From Pelolinea sp. (GTDB lineage: Bacteria > Chloroflexota > Anaerolineae > Anaerolineales > Anaerolineaceae): a DNA stretch of 64,000 bases. The DNA lies in assembly GCA_030692365.1 (NCBI GenBank), contig JAUYCC010000053.1, forward strand, positions 122,521-186,520. The letters are read 5' to 3'. The notes under the pieces were generated by a model, which was not told the origin of the DNA, did not search any database, and was given only the letters and a program-made list of their open reading frames with translations. Position numbers and translations under genes: made by a program. This document shows positions 18,744-27,018 of the stretch, piece after piece (within the stretch, counting starts at the first letter, position 1; the number at the start of each line of letters is the position of its first letter).

Positions 18744-20597
18744 TTGAAGAATACCGATAGTATCTCATCTTTTCTTAATAGCACTCTTTTTAATATCCAG
18801 AAACCCGGCCGTTATGTAGGGGGAGAATTTAACCAGATCAAGAAGGATTGGGACCGCAACCTGATAAAAATGGTACTGGCATTTCCTGATATTTATGATA
18901 TCGGGTTATCGAATTTAGGATTGACTATCCTTTATGACATCATTAATAAGAGGCGTGATGCGTTAGCCGAAAGAGTATATGCACCCTGGGTGGATATGGA
19001 AGATTCAATACGAAAAAAGGGAATCCTCCTTTTTTCGCTTGAAAACAGAAAGCCATTAAAGGAATTTGATCTTGTTGGTTTTTCAATTCCATATGAAACC
19101 CTTTATACGAATGTAATTAACATGCTGGATCTAGCCGGAATTCCCCTCCGGTCAAAAGACCGTTCAGAGGGTGATCCGATTATTATCGCCGGTGGACACT
19201 CCTGCTTCAATCCCGAGCCAATGCACGCGTTTATTGATATGTTTGTTATTGGTGAAGGGGAGGAGATAATCAATGACATTATCGATGTCTATAAATTTTC
19301 CAAAAGTGCATGTTTTACCCGTGAGAAAACCATTTCTACGGTTGGCCAAATTTCAGGGATATATGTACCATCTGATTTCGTAGTGTCCTATAACAAAGAC
19401 TACACTGTTAGTGAAATCTCCAACAATCAAGATGAATCCAAAAACCAAATAATAAAAAGAATTGTTAAGGTTCTTCCGCCTCCCGTTACCAATTTTCTGG
19501 TTCCAAACATCAGTATCGTGCATGAACGGGCGGCAATCGAAGTTATGCGCGGCTGCTCGAGAGGCTGCCGGTTTTGTCAGGCTGGTATGATCACGCGCCC
19601 AATCAGGGAAAGGCCTGTCGCGGAGGTTCTTGATGCGGTTAAAACAGCAGTCAAGAATACAGGATATGAAGAAGTATCCTTGCTTTCGCTAAGCACCTCG
19701 GATCATTCTAAAATTAATAAACTGCTTGAAGGAATAAACAAACTGAGTACTGAACTTCAATTCAATTTTTCACTTCCTTCATTACGAATAGAAACATTCG
19801 ACAACCAATTAATTGAAACCATGGCAGGAAAGAAAAAAGGAAATTTCACACTGGCGCCTGAAGCAGCTTCAGAAAGAATTCGGCAATCCATCAACAAACC
19901 CATAACTGACCAGGATTTATTAACGACAGTGGAAAATATTTTCCGGATGGGCTGGAAAAACCTGAAGCTTTATTTCATGATCGGTTTTCCCGGTGAGGAA
20001 CTTGATGATGTTCAAAAGATTGTGGAGCTATGCCTGAAAGTAAATCAAATTGGCAAGGATATCTTGCACGGCAGAGCCGAGATTCATGCCAGCATCAATA
20101 CGCTGATCCCCAAACCGCATACTCCATTTCAATGGGCAACGATGGATAGTAAAGAAAATATTGAAACCAAATATCGCCTTATCCTGGATGGGCTAAGAAA
20201 ATCTAAGATAAAAGTTGATTGGCCCGATTATCAAAATTCTCTCTTTGAAGCTTGGTTTTCAAGGGGGGACCGGAGGTTATCAGATGTGATTGAAACCGCC
20301 TGGAAAAAAGGCGCGAGATTTGATGCTTGGCAGGAAAAATTCAATTACGATTTATGGCTGGAAGCATTCAAAGAAAACGGCGTTGACCCTTATTTCTATT
20401 CTCACAGGCAGCGAGAACTGGATAAGCCATTACCTTGGGATCATATCAATATTGGCGTCACAAAAATTTTTCTTACGAGAGAATATAAAAAGAGTATGGA
20501 CTTGGAAAACACTTCGGATTGCAGATATTTTTGCCACGCCTGTGGAATCCAGACTGATTACGATATTAATTGCGATGAAATAAGGACGCTCGAATAA
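18744..20597 (+). CDS. Radical SAM protein, TIGR03960 family (with B12-binding-like N-domain)
   Basis: 617 residues. The N-terminal 220 residues resemble a cobalamin-binding-type Rossmann domain ('LAFPDIYDIGLSNLGLTILY', 'IIIAGGHSCFNPEPMHAFID'). The radical SAM core follows, with the [4Fe-4S] motif CSRGCRFC (CxxxCxxC), near residue 273, and an SPASM-free C-terminus. A further Cys pair is near the end ('CRYFCHACGIQTDYD'). The start is TTG at 18744 with GAGGA eight bases upstream. It is always close to a DUF2344 gene, here immediately downstream, and in some bacteria the two are fused. The reaction is not established. The context in other genomes (RNase G, L21) hints at RNA or ribosome modification. 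Confidence 0.88.
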   Translation: MKNTDSISSFLNSTLFNIQKPGRYVGGEFNQIKKDWDRNLIKMVLAFPDIYDIGLSNLGLTILYDIINKRRDALAERVYAPWVDMEDSIRKKGILLFSLENRKPLKEFDLVGFSIPYETLYTNVINMLDLAGIPLRSKDRSEGDPIIIAGGHSCFNPEPMHAFIDMFVIGEGEEIINDIIDVYKFSKSACFTREKTISTVGQISGIYVPSDFVVSYNKDYTVSEISNNQDESKNQIIKRIVKVLPPPVTNFLVPNISIVHERAAIEVMRGCSRGCRFCQAGMITRPIRERPVAEVLDAVKTAVKNTGYEEVSLLSLSTSDHSKINKLLEGINKLSTELQFNFSLPSLRIETFDNQLIETMAGKKKGNFTLAPEAASERIRQSINKPITDQDLLTTVENIFRMGWKNLKLYFMIGFPGEELDDVQKIVELCLKVNQIGKDILHGRAEIHASINTLIPKPHTPFQWATMDSKENIETKYRLILDGLRKSKIKVDWPDYQNSLFEAWFSRGDRRLSDVIETAWKKGARFDAWQEKFNYDLWLEAFKENGVDPYFYSHRQRELDKPLPWDHINIGVTKIFLTREYKKSMDLENTSDCRYFCHACGIQTDYDINCDEIRTLE

Positions 20598-21230
20598 ATG
20601 CGATTGCGAATCACTTTTCAGAAAACTGGTGAAATCATTTATACCAGCTCCCTAGATCTCCAGAAAATCTGGGAGAGGTCTCTAAGACGTGCACAGCTGG
20701 TTGTCAAGTATTCCGAAGGGTTCCATCCTCAACCCAAAATGCAGTTGGCTGTTCCCCTGCCTCTTGGATTTAATGGAAAAGAAGAGTTGATCGATTTATG
20801 GTTTATCTATGATTATTCTAAAGAAGAAATTCTAGAAAGGTTACGAAAGGCATTACCTGACGGTATTGAACTGATTTCAATTGATGAAATTCCTGAGAAC
20901 CAGAAAGCATTAAATGGTTTGGCTGAATCTGCTGAATATATTGTTACGATAATAGACGCAGTAATAAGTACACCATACTTAGAAAAGTCAATTCATTGCC
21001 TTTTAGTTAAAAAAGATATAGTGCGTGAAAGAAACAAAAAAAGCTATGACCTTCGGCCGCTGATTCTTTCTATGGAATTATGTAAATCAAACAGTAACCA
21101 ACCTCAAATTCATATGCATCTTCTCGCCAGATCAGGGGCTTCTGGGCGCCCTGACGAAGTAGTAAAAGAGCTCGGAATAGATCCGGCCTTATGCGAAATT
21201 GAAAGAATCAGGATCAATTTTAAGAAATAA
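20598..21230 (+). CDS. TIGR03936/DUF2344 family protein
   Basis: 210 residues. The start ATG directly follows the stop of the radical SAM gene (TAAATG), which indicates tight coupling. Typical family features are 'RITFQKTGEIIYTSSLDLQK', 'WERSLRRAQLVVKYSEGFHP' and 'LPLGFNGKEELIDLW'. It is thought to be the partner of the upstream radical SAM protein, with which it is fused in some species. The substrate is unknown. Confidence 0.86.
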   Translation: MRLRITFQKTGEIIYTSSLDLQKIWERSLRRAQLVVKYSEGFHPQPKMQLAVPLPLGFNGKEELIDLWFIYDYSKEEILERLRKALPDGIELISIDEIPENQKALNGLAESAEYIVTIIDAVISTPYLEKSIHCLLVKKDIVRERNKKSYDLRPLILSMELCKSNSNQPQIHMHLLARSGASGRPDEVVKELGIDPALCEIERIRINFKK

Positions 21231-21234
21231 ATAT

Positions 21235-21870
21235 ATGGTTGCAGGTTTTTTTAGAGAATGTACCAACCCTGACTGCGGATTCAGGTACCCTGACCTTAAT
21301 TCCAATTGCGAATTAGCATATTGTCCTAAATGCGGTGAAGTGGCGACGGTTGCCAGCCGAATTAATTCAAATCAGAAAAATCTTTATGTTTCTGAAAGCC
21401 GCCTGGAAATAATCCCATTGCTAGACAATATCCGCAGTGTTTACAACGTTGGGTCAATTATCAGGACATGCGAAGGATTTGGTATCAGAGAAATAATACT
21501 ATCGGGTATAACACCTACCCCGGTCCACCCTCGCATGGACAAGACCGGTCTTGGGTCAATACAGAATATTAAATGGGTTTTTGCAAATAATGGTCTTCAA
21601 AAGGTTATTGAGCTAAAGGCAAAAGGGTTCCAAGTAATCAGTCTGGAGAGTTCACAAACAGCTATACCCATCGGTCAAGTCAATAAGACAATATTACAAA
21701 AGCATCTATGCCTGGTGGTTGGCAACGAAAAACATGGAATCGATCCTGAAATTCAAAAGATCAGCGATTTAGTTATCGCTATTCCTATGTCCGGGGAAAA
21801 AGAATCTTTTAATGTCAGTGTTGCTTTCGGAATCGCCGCTTATCATTTGGTTATGGTTGCCAGAGTCTGA
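21235..21870 (+). CDS. TrmH/SpoU family RNA methyltransferase with zinc-ribbon N-terminus
   Basis: 212 residues from ATG 21235. The frame is open upstream to a TTG at 21199, but that overlaps the previous gene. An N-terminal zinc ribbon (CTNPDC...CELAYCPKCG, residues 7-37) precedes a SPOUT methyltransferase domain with motif 1 'VYNVGSIIRTCEGFGI', motif 2 'CLVVGNEKHGI' and knot motif 3 'IPMSGEKESFNVSVAFGIAA'. It should methylate a ribose 2'-OH in rRNA or tRNA using SAM; the target nucleotide cannot be read from the sequence. No clear Shine-Dalgarno site is seen. The last 28 bases overlap the convergent NTPase gene. Confidence 0.88.
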   Translation: MVAGFFRECTNPDCGFRYPDLNSNCELAYCPKCGEVATVASRINSNQKNLYVSESRLEIIPLLDNIRSVYNVGSIIRTCEGFGIREIILSGITPTPVHPRMDKTGLGSIQNIKWVFANNGLQKVIELKAKGFQVISLESSQTAIPIGQVNKTILQKHLCLVVGNEKHGIDPEIQKISDLVIAIPMSGEKESFNVSVAFGIAAYHLVMVARV

Positions 21871-22394
21871 TCCACCAAGAAGTCGGTATGTACTTTGCAT
21901 TGTGAAGGATTATCCATATAAATAACCTTGGCAGATTCCCATTTAGCCATTGCCTGTTTTAAGAGCCCGATTCTTACAACAACAATCGCCAGTTTGTAAT
22001 CGCCATTTTCCAAGATATCAAATGCGGTTGTCCAGCCCTGATTCTTCTCGAATTCCAAGAATCCCAATTCATCAATTATTAATATAGAAGTAGGTACTGA
22101 TTCTCGAATAACTTCATGCCCCCATTGCAGAACTTCAGGGTCCATTTTCCATTCACGCTTCGGATTCTCAGGATCCCAACCAGGCTGATAATTTGCCAAA
22201 AGTTTTTTGTCCTGGGAAGAAATATCCATCAGGTAAATGCCAGTTTTCACATCACCTTCAAACTTGGCTGGTGAATAAACACCTGTTACTTTCACATTTG
22301 ATTTTCTTAATGCAGTGACCACATTAGAAATTAACAGGGTTTTTCCGGTTTTAATCTCACCAGTGATGATAAAGATTTTATCTTTAGGATACAT
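21843..22394 (-). CDS. P-loop NTPase (THEP1/NTPase_1-like) at the end of an ABC operon
   Basis: 183 residues. Walker A is ITGEIKTGKT (residues 10-19) and Walker B is 'SILIIDELGFLEF'. The layout, with a 'GVYSPAKFEGDVKTGIYLMD' motif between them, matches the THEP1-type nucleoside-triphosphatase family. It is the fifth gene after padR, a substrate-binding protein, permease and ATPase, with a 4-base gap to the ATPase gene. It is not itself an ABC ATPase, as no LSGGQ is present. A role linked to the imported ligand, such as nucleotide transfer to a corrinoid or cofactor, is only an inference from position. Confidence 0.8.
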   Translation of the reverse strand: MYPKDKIFIITGEIKTGKTLLISNVVTALRKSNVKVTGVYSPAKFEGDVKTGIYLMDISSQDKKLLANYQPGWDPENPKREWKMDPEVLQWGHEVIRESVPTSILIIDELGFLEFEKNQGWTTAFDILENGDYKLAIVVVRIGLLKQAMAKWESAKVIYMDNPSQCKVHTDFLVDQTLATITK

Positions 22395-22398
22395 TCTT

Positions 22399-23178
22399 TT
22401 AGTGAATCACAATAGATTTATTGCCTTTACCTTTGATTACAGATATAGGTATTTCAAAAAAGTCGGATAAAATTTCGCTCGTAATTATTTTTTCGGTTTC
22501 ACCAGCCTGAAATTTATTATTTTTTCCCATAAGGATGCAATTATCGCTGTAATTCAAAACGTCTAATGGATCATGTGTTGAATAAACAATTGTTTTCCCG
22601 GCTTCTTTTAATTTTGTAATAAAACTATTTAGGTATTTTTTATTCTTGATATCCAGATGGGTCATTGGTTCGTCCATCAAGATAATCTCAGGCTCCTGGG
22701 CTAAAGTTCGCGCAATACGCACCTTTTGTAACTCACCTCCGCTTATTTCACCCAATTTGCTGTTAGATAAAGACGATAAATCGAGGGAATTAATGATTTG
22801 TTCGCTGATCATCATATCCTTGCTGGAAGGTGTATTAAATTTCAGGATATGAGGGGCTCGTCCAAGAAGCACAAATTCCTGTACTGTGTAATCGAAGGGA
22901 ATATTCTCTCTTTGGGAAAGATATCCAACAGAACCATTCATTTCACCTATTGAAATCACCTTACCATTCTTATTAATTAGGATTTCTCCTTTCAAAGGAG
23001 ATATATAACCCAGAAGGAGCAATAAAAGAGTTGTTTTTCCTGTCCCATTTAATCCTAATAACGCAGTAGATGAGCCCAAAGGAAGGCTAAAGTTAAAGTC
23101 CTTAATGACCTTTGTTTTTTTACCTTTATAAGTAAACGAAATATCAGTAAGACTAATATAATTATTTGTACTATTCAT
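22399..23178 (-). CDS. ABC transporter ATP-binding protein, FecE/BtuD type
   Basis: 259 residues. Walker A is LLGLNGTGKTT, the Q-loop region is 'VGYLSQRENIPF', the signature is EISGGELQKVRIARTLA, Walker B is 'EIILMDEPMTHLD' and the H-loop is YSTHD. It energises uptake through the adjacent FecCD-type permease. Its start overlaps the permease stop by four bases. The family serves siderophore, heme or cobalamin importers. The substrate here is not determined by sequence. Confidence 0.92.
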   Translation of the reverse strand: MNSTNNYISLTDISFTYKGKKTKVIKDFNFSLPLGSSTALLGLNGTGKTTLLLLLLGYISPLKGEILINKNGKVISIGEMNGSVGYLSQRENIPFDYTVQEFVLLGRAPHILKFNTPSSKDMMISEQIINSLDLSSLSNSKLGEISGGELQKVRIARTLAQEPEIILMDEPMTHLDIKNKKYLNSFITKLKEAGKTIVYSTHDPLDVLNYSDNCILMGKNNKFQAGETEKIITSEILSDFFEIPISVIKGKGNKSIVIH

Positions 23179-24143
23179 GCAAATTTTTCTTTTTTAAGCA
23201 GCAATCCGATAAACATTAAAGAACCCAAAAGTGCTGTAAAAATTCCCAAAGGAATTTCCCCGGGAAGCAATGCCCTGGCCAAATCATCACATACTATGGC
23301 AAAGATACCTCCAAGAAGAATTGTCACAGGAATTGAATTGGAGGTATCAGAACCGGCAATCATGCGCGCATAATTTGGAATAATCAACCCAACCCAGCCA
23401 ACCACACCAGATATGGAAATAATTGACGAGGTCAGCAAAACGCTTGCAACAAGGTTCAACCATAATTCAAATTTGTTCTGGAGACCTAATGAATAGGCAA
23501 CTTCCTTATCCATTGCATGCAAATTTAATCTCCACCGGTAAAACCAGAAAAATACCATCACAGGAAATATAATTACAAATGTTCGGAGAAGAACTAGCCA
23601 GGTTGAGCCAGCAAGGCTTCCAAGTAACCAGTAAACGATGGTAGGTAATTGATCCACAGGATCAGCCAGGTATTTTAGGATACCTATCCCTGCGGAAAAA
23701 ACAGCTGAAACGGCTATCCCAGCCAAAATGAGAGAGAGGATCTTGTTATCTCTCACTTTTCCTGAGATCAGTATCGAAATTAAAAGTGCAAAAACCCCAA
23801 AACCAAATGCAAACAATTGGATCCAGACGGGATTACCCTTAAATATGAGTATTCCCAATGCTGCTCCGAAACCAGCTGCCTGACTGACTCCTAAAAGACC
23901 GCCATCCGCCAATGGATTTTGGAAAATTATTTGCGTTACAAGCCCAGCTAAGGCCAATCCCGACCCGATTAGTAACGCAGTCAGCACTCGCGGGATTCTT
24001 AAATGGAAGAAAAGCTGCTTGAAAAGGTTACTGCTTCCAAAAAGGTTAAATGGAGTATTTAGTTGATATCTGCCGATAAAAAAAGATGCTAAAGTAACAA
24101 GAACAAGACAGAATATTAATCCATATAACCGCTTTTCTCTCAT
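23175..24143 (-). CDS. FecCD-family ABC transporter permease
   Basis: 322 residues with about nine or ten hydrophobic segments. Family motifs 'RIPRVLTALLIGSGLALAG' near residue 50, 'NPLADGGLLGVSQAAGFGA' and 'GVVGWVGLIIPNYARMIAG' with the coupling loop are all visible. It forms the dimeric membrane channel of an iron-siderophore/heme/B12-type importer. It lies one base after the binding protein gene and overlaps the ATPase gene. Confidence 0.93.
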   Translation of the reverse strand: MREKRLYGLIFCLVLVTLASFFIGRYQLNTPFNLFGSSNLFKQLFFHLRIPRVLTALLIGSGLALAGLVTQIIFQNPLADGGLLGVSQAAGFGAALGILIFKGNPVWIQLFAFGFGVFALLISILISGKVRDNKILSLILAGIAVSAVFSAGIGILKYLADPVDQLPTIVYWLLGSLAGSTWLVLLRTFVIIFPVMVFFWFYRWRLNLHAMDKEVAYSLGLQNKFELWLNLVASVLLTSSIISISGVVGWVGLIIPNYARMIAGSDTSNSIPVTILLGGIFAIVCDDLARALLPGEIPLGIFTALLGSLMFIGLLLKKEKFA

Positions 24144-24144
24144 C

Positions 24145-25221
24145 CTATTTTAAATATTCCGCGATTCTTGAGTTTATCTTTTCCTTAATGACAGATTTCT
24201 CCAAATTAAAGAATTTTTCATAGAAATTGTTGATTAGCGAGTGAATTACTGGTGATGTCAGATTTTCCGGATTAAGTCTGTATGCTATCCAGCCATATCC
24301 CAATATCCAGCGCGGATCCGGCTGGTCCCAACTCAGATAATCATATGGGAAAGCATAAATCTTGTCGTTTTTTACCGATTTTAGATTTTGCCAGATTTCG
24401 TCATTCCTCAACTTATTTACAATTTCAAGGGCGCTTCCCTGATAATTTACAATGAGGATTACCTCAGGATCCCACGCGGAAATCTGTTCCATATTAATGT
24501 CAGTCCATCCACCAGCCTGATTTGCGTCTTTCCAAACAGGTATCCCTCCAGCTTTTTCGATCAGGTCTGTTTGCAGCCAATTTGCTGCCGGAACACTAAA
24601 AACATATTTTTGATCAGAGGTTACAGCCTGAAGGATTAAAACCGATGATTTTACTGAATCGTTATTTTTTGCTACTTCTTTATGAATTTGTTGAAAAAGC
24701 TCCTGGTAGTTTGAAATTAAATCTTCTCCACGCTTCTTTTCATTCAAGACATCAGCGAAAATACGTATATCACGATAAATTTGTTCAACATTTTCAAACT
24801 CTACATAAATCACAGGAATCGATAAATCTTCTAAAGGTTTGCCGATTGAGTTACGCATTGAAGATTTTAAAATTACAACATCGGGATTAAGTGGCACTAT
24901 TTGTTCAGCGCCCGCCCCTTTTTCAAGTAAATATTTGTTCTCAATATTTGCATCAACAAGCTTCAAATAATCTTCAGTAGATTGGGCTCTTTTTTCAAGC
25001 GCTATTAATTTTTGGTCTGCTGTCTTAAACAGATATAAAAAATTGGTTAGCATCGGCGCCTGTTTCCCGACAATCACAATCTTTGAAGGTTCACTATTCA
25101 GCGTGACTTGTCTGCCCAACGCATCTGTAACTATTTTGGAAGCGCCAACTGTGCTACCAATATTTGTACAACTTGTAATGAGCCAGGTAAGTGCAAAAAG
25201 AAAAGAAAAGAATTTTTTCAT
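24145..25221 (-). CDS. Substrate-binding lipoprotein of FecB/BtuF type
   Basis: 358 residues. A signal peptide ends in a lipobox ITSC, so Cys18 is the lipidated residue of an extracytoplasmic lipoprotein. The mature part is a helical-backbone class binding protein: 'IVTDALGRQVTLNSEPSKIV', 'VPLNPDVVILKSS', 'IPVIYVEFENVEQIYRDI' and 'WDPEVILIVNYQG'. It delivers ligand to the adjacent permease and ATPase. Iron chelate, heme or corrinoid are the likely ligand classes. It sits seven bases after the padR gene. Confidence 0.92.
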   Translation of the reverse strand: MKKFFSFLFALTWLITSCTNIGSTVGASKIVTDALGRQVTLNSEPSKIVIVGKQAPMLTNFLYLFKTADQKLIALEKRAQSTEDYLKLVDANIENKYLLEKGAGAEQIVPLNPDVVILKSSMRNSIGKPLEDLSIPVIYVEFENVEQIYRDIRIFADVLNEKKRGEDLISNYQELFQQIHKEVAKNNDSVKSSVLILQAVTSDQKYVFSVPAANWLQTDLIEKAGGIPVWKDANQAGGWTDINMEQISAWDPEVILIVNYQGSALEIVNKLRNDEIWQNLKSVKNDKIYAFPYDYLSWDQPDPRWILGYGWIAYRLNPENLTSPVIHSLINNFYEKFFNLEKSVIKEKINSRIAEYLK

Positions 25222-25228
25222 TACAACC

Positions 25229-25774
25229 TCACTTTAAGGATTCTTTACACCATTCCAACCATGTAAGATATCCCTGAATCTGAATTTGTCTATATTTATT
25301 TACAATAATTGGAAAGTCATTCTCGTCGTTTTCTCTCAATATCAGACTTTCTTGATTTCGTATTATTCTTTCCGACAGCCAACGATTACAGGTTTCAATT
25401 TGAGACCCGATTAATTTATTGGCGCTCTCTATCCCGTTTCTTAATGAAAAATATAATTTAAGGAGAAAAATGATTCTGAAATCTCTTCCACGGTTTACTG
25501 GGGATATCAGCCAGGTTTCATATATATTTTCACCTGTGGGTGTTATTGAGAACTCATTCCGTACCGGCCGGTTTCCCTCTTTTGTAAATGTTGATTTGAT
25601 CAGCCCCTCTTTTTCCAACTTATTAAGCATTGTATAAAGCTTCCCGATTTTTATTTTCCACACGATTCCAAATCCTGATAAATCAGTTACCTGTTTATGG
25701 AGTTCGTAGCCGTGCATCGGTTTTAGGGATAAAAATCCTAAAAACGATATCTTAAAGTCGTCTATATTATTCAT
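25229..25774 (-). CDS. PadR-family transcriptional regulator
   Basis: 181 residues from ATG 25774. The winged helix is at about 8-90 ('ISFLGFLSLKPMHGYELHKQ', 'KIGKLYTMLNKLEKEGLIKS', 'NEFSITPTGENIYETWL'), followed by a helical C-terminal dimerisation region. A longer frame reaches 25795, but TATAAT (25794-25799, minus) overlaps that ATG, so transcription begins inside it. A TATTCA-5-TGAATA inverted repeat covers the start codon and is a candidate operator. It is the first gene of the ABC importer operon and probably represses it and itself. Confidence 0.88.
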   Translation of the reverse strand: MNNIDDFKISFLGFLSLKPMHGYELHKQVTDLSGFGIVWKIKIGKLYTMLNKLEKEGLIKSTFTKEGNRPVRNEFSITPTGENIYETWLISPVNRGRDFRIIFLLKLYFSLRNGIESANKLIGSQIETCNRWLSERIIRNQESLILRENDENDFPIIVNKYRQIQIQGYLTWLEWCKESLK

Positions 25775-25799
25775 AATGTGAATATTTAGTATCATTATA
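25768..25799 (-). promoter_or_regulatory. padR operon -10 box and candidate PadR operator
   Basis: TATAAT (25794-25799 on the minus strand) lies 20 bases before the ATG. The inverted repeat TATTCA-TAATG-TGAATA (25768-25784) lies just downstream and overlaps the start codon, where a bound repressor would block transcription. A TTGACA farther upstream has a 21-base spacer and overlaps the -35 box of the divergent fmdB promoter. Confidence 0.5.
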
Positions 25800-25819
25800 T
25801 CATTTTGATTATCATTAAT

Positions 25820-25848
25820 TTGTCAAATTGCATAACGGCTGTTATGAT
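25820..25848 (+). promoter_or_regulatory. Sigma-70 promoter of fmdB-like gene
   Basis: TTGTCA (25820-25825) and TATGAT (25843-25848) are separated by exactly 17 bases, 31 bases before the ATG at 25880. The region is shared with the divergent padR promoter. Confidence 0.65.
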
Positions 25849-25879
25849 AGCGGTGTTAATTTATTTGACAGGAATAAAC

Positions 25880-26104
25880 ATGCCAATCTACGAATATCGA
25901 TGTAAAAGTTGCGGAAATTCTTTTGATACTTTACGCTCTGCTAAATCGGCTGATGAACCGATTGCATGTACGCAGTGCCATAAAAAAGACTCTAAACGGT
26001 TGCTTTCCACCTTTTTTGCCCATGGTCAATCGAAATCATCATCCGGTTCTTCATGCGGTTGCGGCAGCTGCTCAGGGGGTTCCTGTTCATCTTGCGGGAA
26101 TTGA
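25880..26104 (+). CDS. FmdB-family zinc ribbon protein
   Basis: 74 residues starting MPIYEYRCKSCG, the standard start of the FmdB/putative regulatory protein family. The frame is open upstream to 25805, but AGGA seven bases before 25880 and the promoter position fix the start. The zinc ribbon uses CKSC and CTQC. The tail is rich in Ser, Gly and Cys (GSSCGCGSCSGGSCSSCGN). The function is unknown; FmdB was named from a formamidase operon. The SDR gene follows seven bases later. Confidence 0.87.
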   Translation: MPIYEYRCKSCGNSFDTLRSAKSADEPIACTQCHKKDSKRLLSTFFAHGQSKSSSGSSCGCGSCSGGSCSSCGN

Positions 26105-26111
26105 GGTTCTT

Positions 26112-26912
26112 ATGGATTTTATAAACAAAAACATCATGATTTCAGGGGGTTCAAGCGGCATAGGTTTAGCTTTAGCGAAAGAATTAGCCGCATTGGGAGC
26201 GAACATCACGATTCTGGCCAGACGTAAGGAACTCCTGGAGTCAGCTCTTTCAGAAATTAGGGAATCCGCGTTATCAACTGATCAGCAATTCAAATGGTTT
26301 TCAGCCGACGTCAGTAATTTTAACAGTTTAAAGCGCGTATTATCAGCCGATAATACTGCTTATGACATACTGATAAATTCCGCAGGTATTGCATATCCGG
26401 GAAAATTTGTGGATATGGATCCTACAATTTTTAAAAACGTTATTGATATCAACTATCTCGGCACAGTCTATCTGACAAAACTAATCCTCCCAAAAATGAT
26501 TGAGAAAAATAGTGGATATATTGTCAATATCTCTTCGCTTGCCGCCCTGATTGGGATTTATGGGTATACTGCCTACGCTCCCTCAAAGTACGCGGTCAGA
26601 GGTTTCTCACGCTGCTTACGCTCTGAGGTCAAACCACATGGAATAGATGTTTCGGTTGTGCTTCCGCCTGATACTGATACGCCTCAATTAGCTTTTGAAC
26701 ATTCCATCATTCCAGAAATCACCAAAAAGATCAATCAATCCGGCAGCGTGATGAGCGCGGAAAAAGTTGCCCATGTCATTATTGAAGGAATAAAAAAGAA
26801 AAGATTCACAATCGTTCCGGGGTTTGAAGGGAACTTATTATATGCCCTTGCCCCGATCTTTGGCAGATATTTTTATCGATACGCTGTCAACCTTGCTAAA
26901 GAAGATGTATAG
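26112..26912 (+). CDS. SDR oxidoreductase resembling 3-ketodihydrosphingosine reductase
   Basis: 266 residues from ATG 26112 with GAGG upstream. The NAD(P) motif is SGGSSGIGLALA (residues 11-22), followed by 'LARRKE' with Arg residues favouring NADPH, 'NSAGIAYPG', catalytic Ser in 'NISSLAALIGIYGY' and the YAPSK Tyr-Lys pair. After the active site comes 'VLPPDTDTPQLAFE', which is very close to the DTDTP motif of eukaryotic KDSR/Tsc10. A hydrophobic stretch near the C-terminus ('LLYALAPIFGRYFYRYAV') could contact membrane. It may reduce a 3-keto sphingoid base or a related lipid, but other SDR substrates are possible. No serine palmitoyltransferase gene is nearby. Confidence 0.82.
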   Translation: MDFINKNIMISGGSSGIGLALAKELAALGANITILARRKELLESALSEIRESALSTDQQFKWFSADVSNFNSLKRVLSADNTAYDILINSAGIAYPGKFVDMDPTIFKNVIDINYLGTVYLTKLILPKMIEKNSGYIVNISSLAALIGIYGYTAYAPSKYAVRGFSRCLRSEVKPHGIDVSVVLPPDTDTPQLAFEHSIIPEITKKINQSGSVMSAEKVAHVIIEGIKKKRFTIVPGFEGNLLYALAPIFGRYFYRYAVNLAKEDV

Positions 26913-26977
26913 GTATTAAATATACATTTCTTCACTGAAATTTGCTGACTTCCACAATCCTCATTTCGCATTATCAA

Positions 26978-26986
26978 TGCTATACT
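26978..26986 (+). promoter_or_regulatory. Extended -10 box of argF
   Basis: TGCTATACT, an extended -10 motif, lies 32 bases before the argF ATG. No clear -35 element is present, which is normal for extended -10 promoters. GGAGAGG precedes the start codon. Confidence 0.5.
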
Positions 26987-27018
26987 TTTAGCGCAATTTA
27001 TCCTTTGGAGAGGTATTT

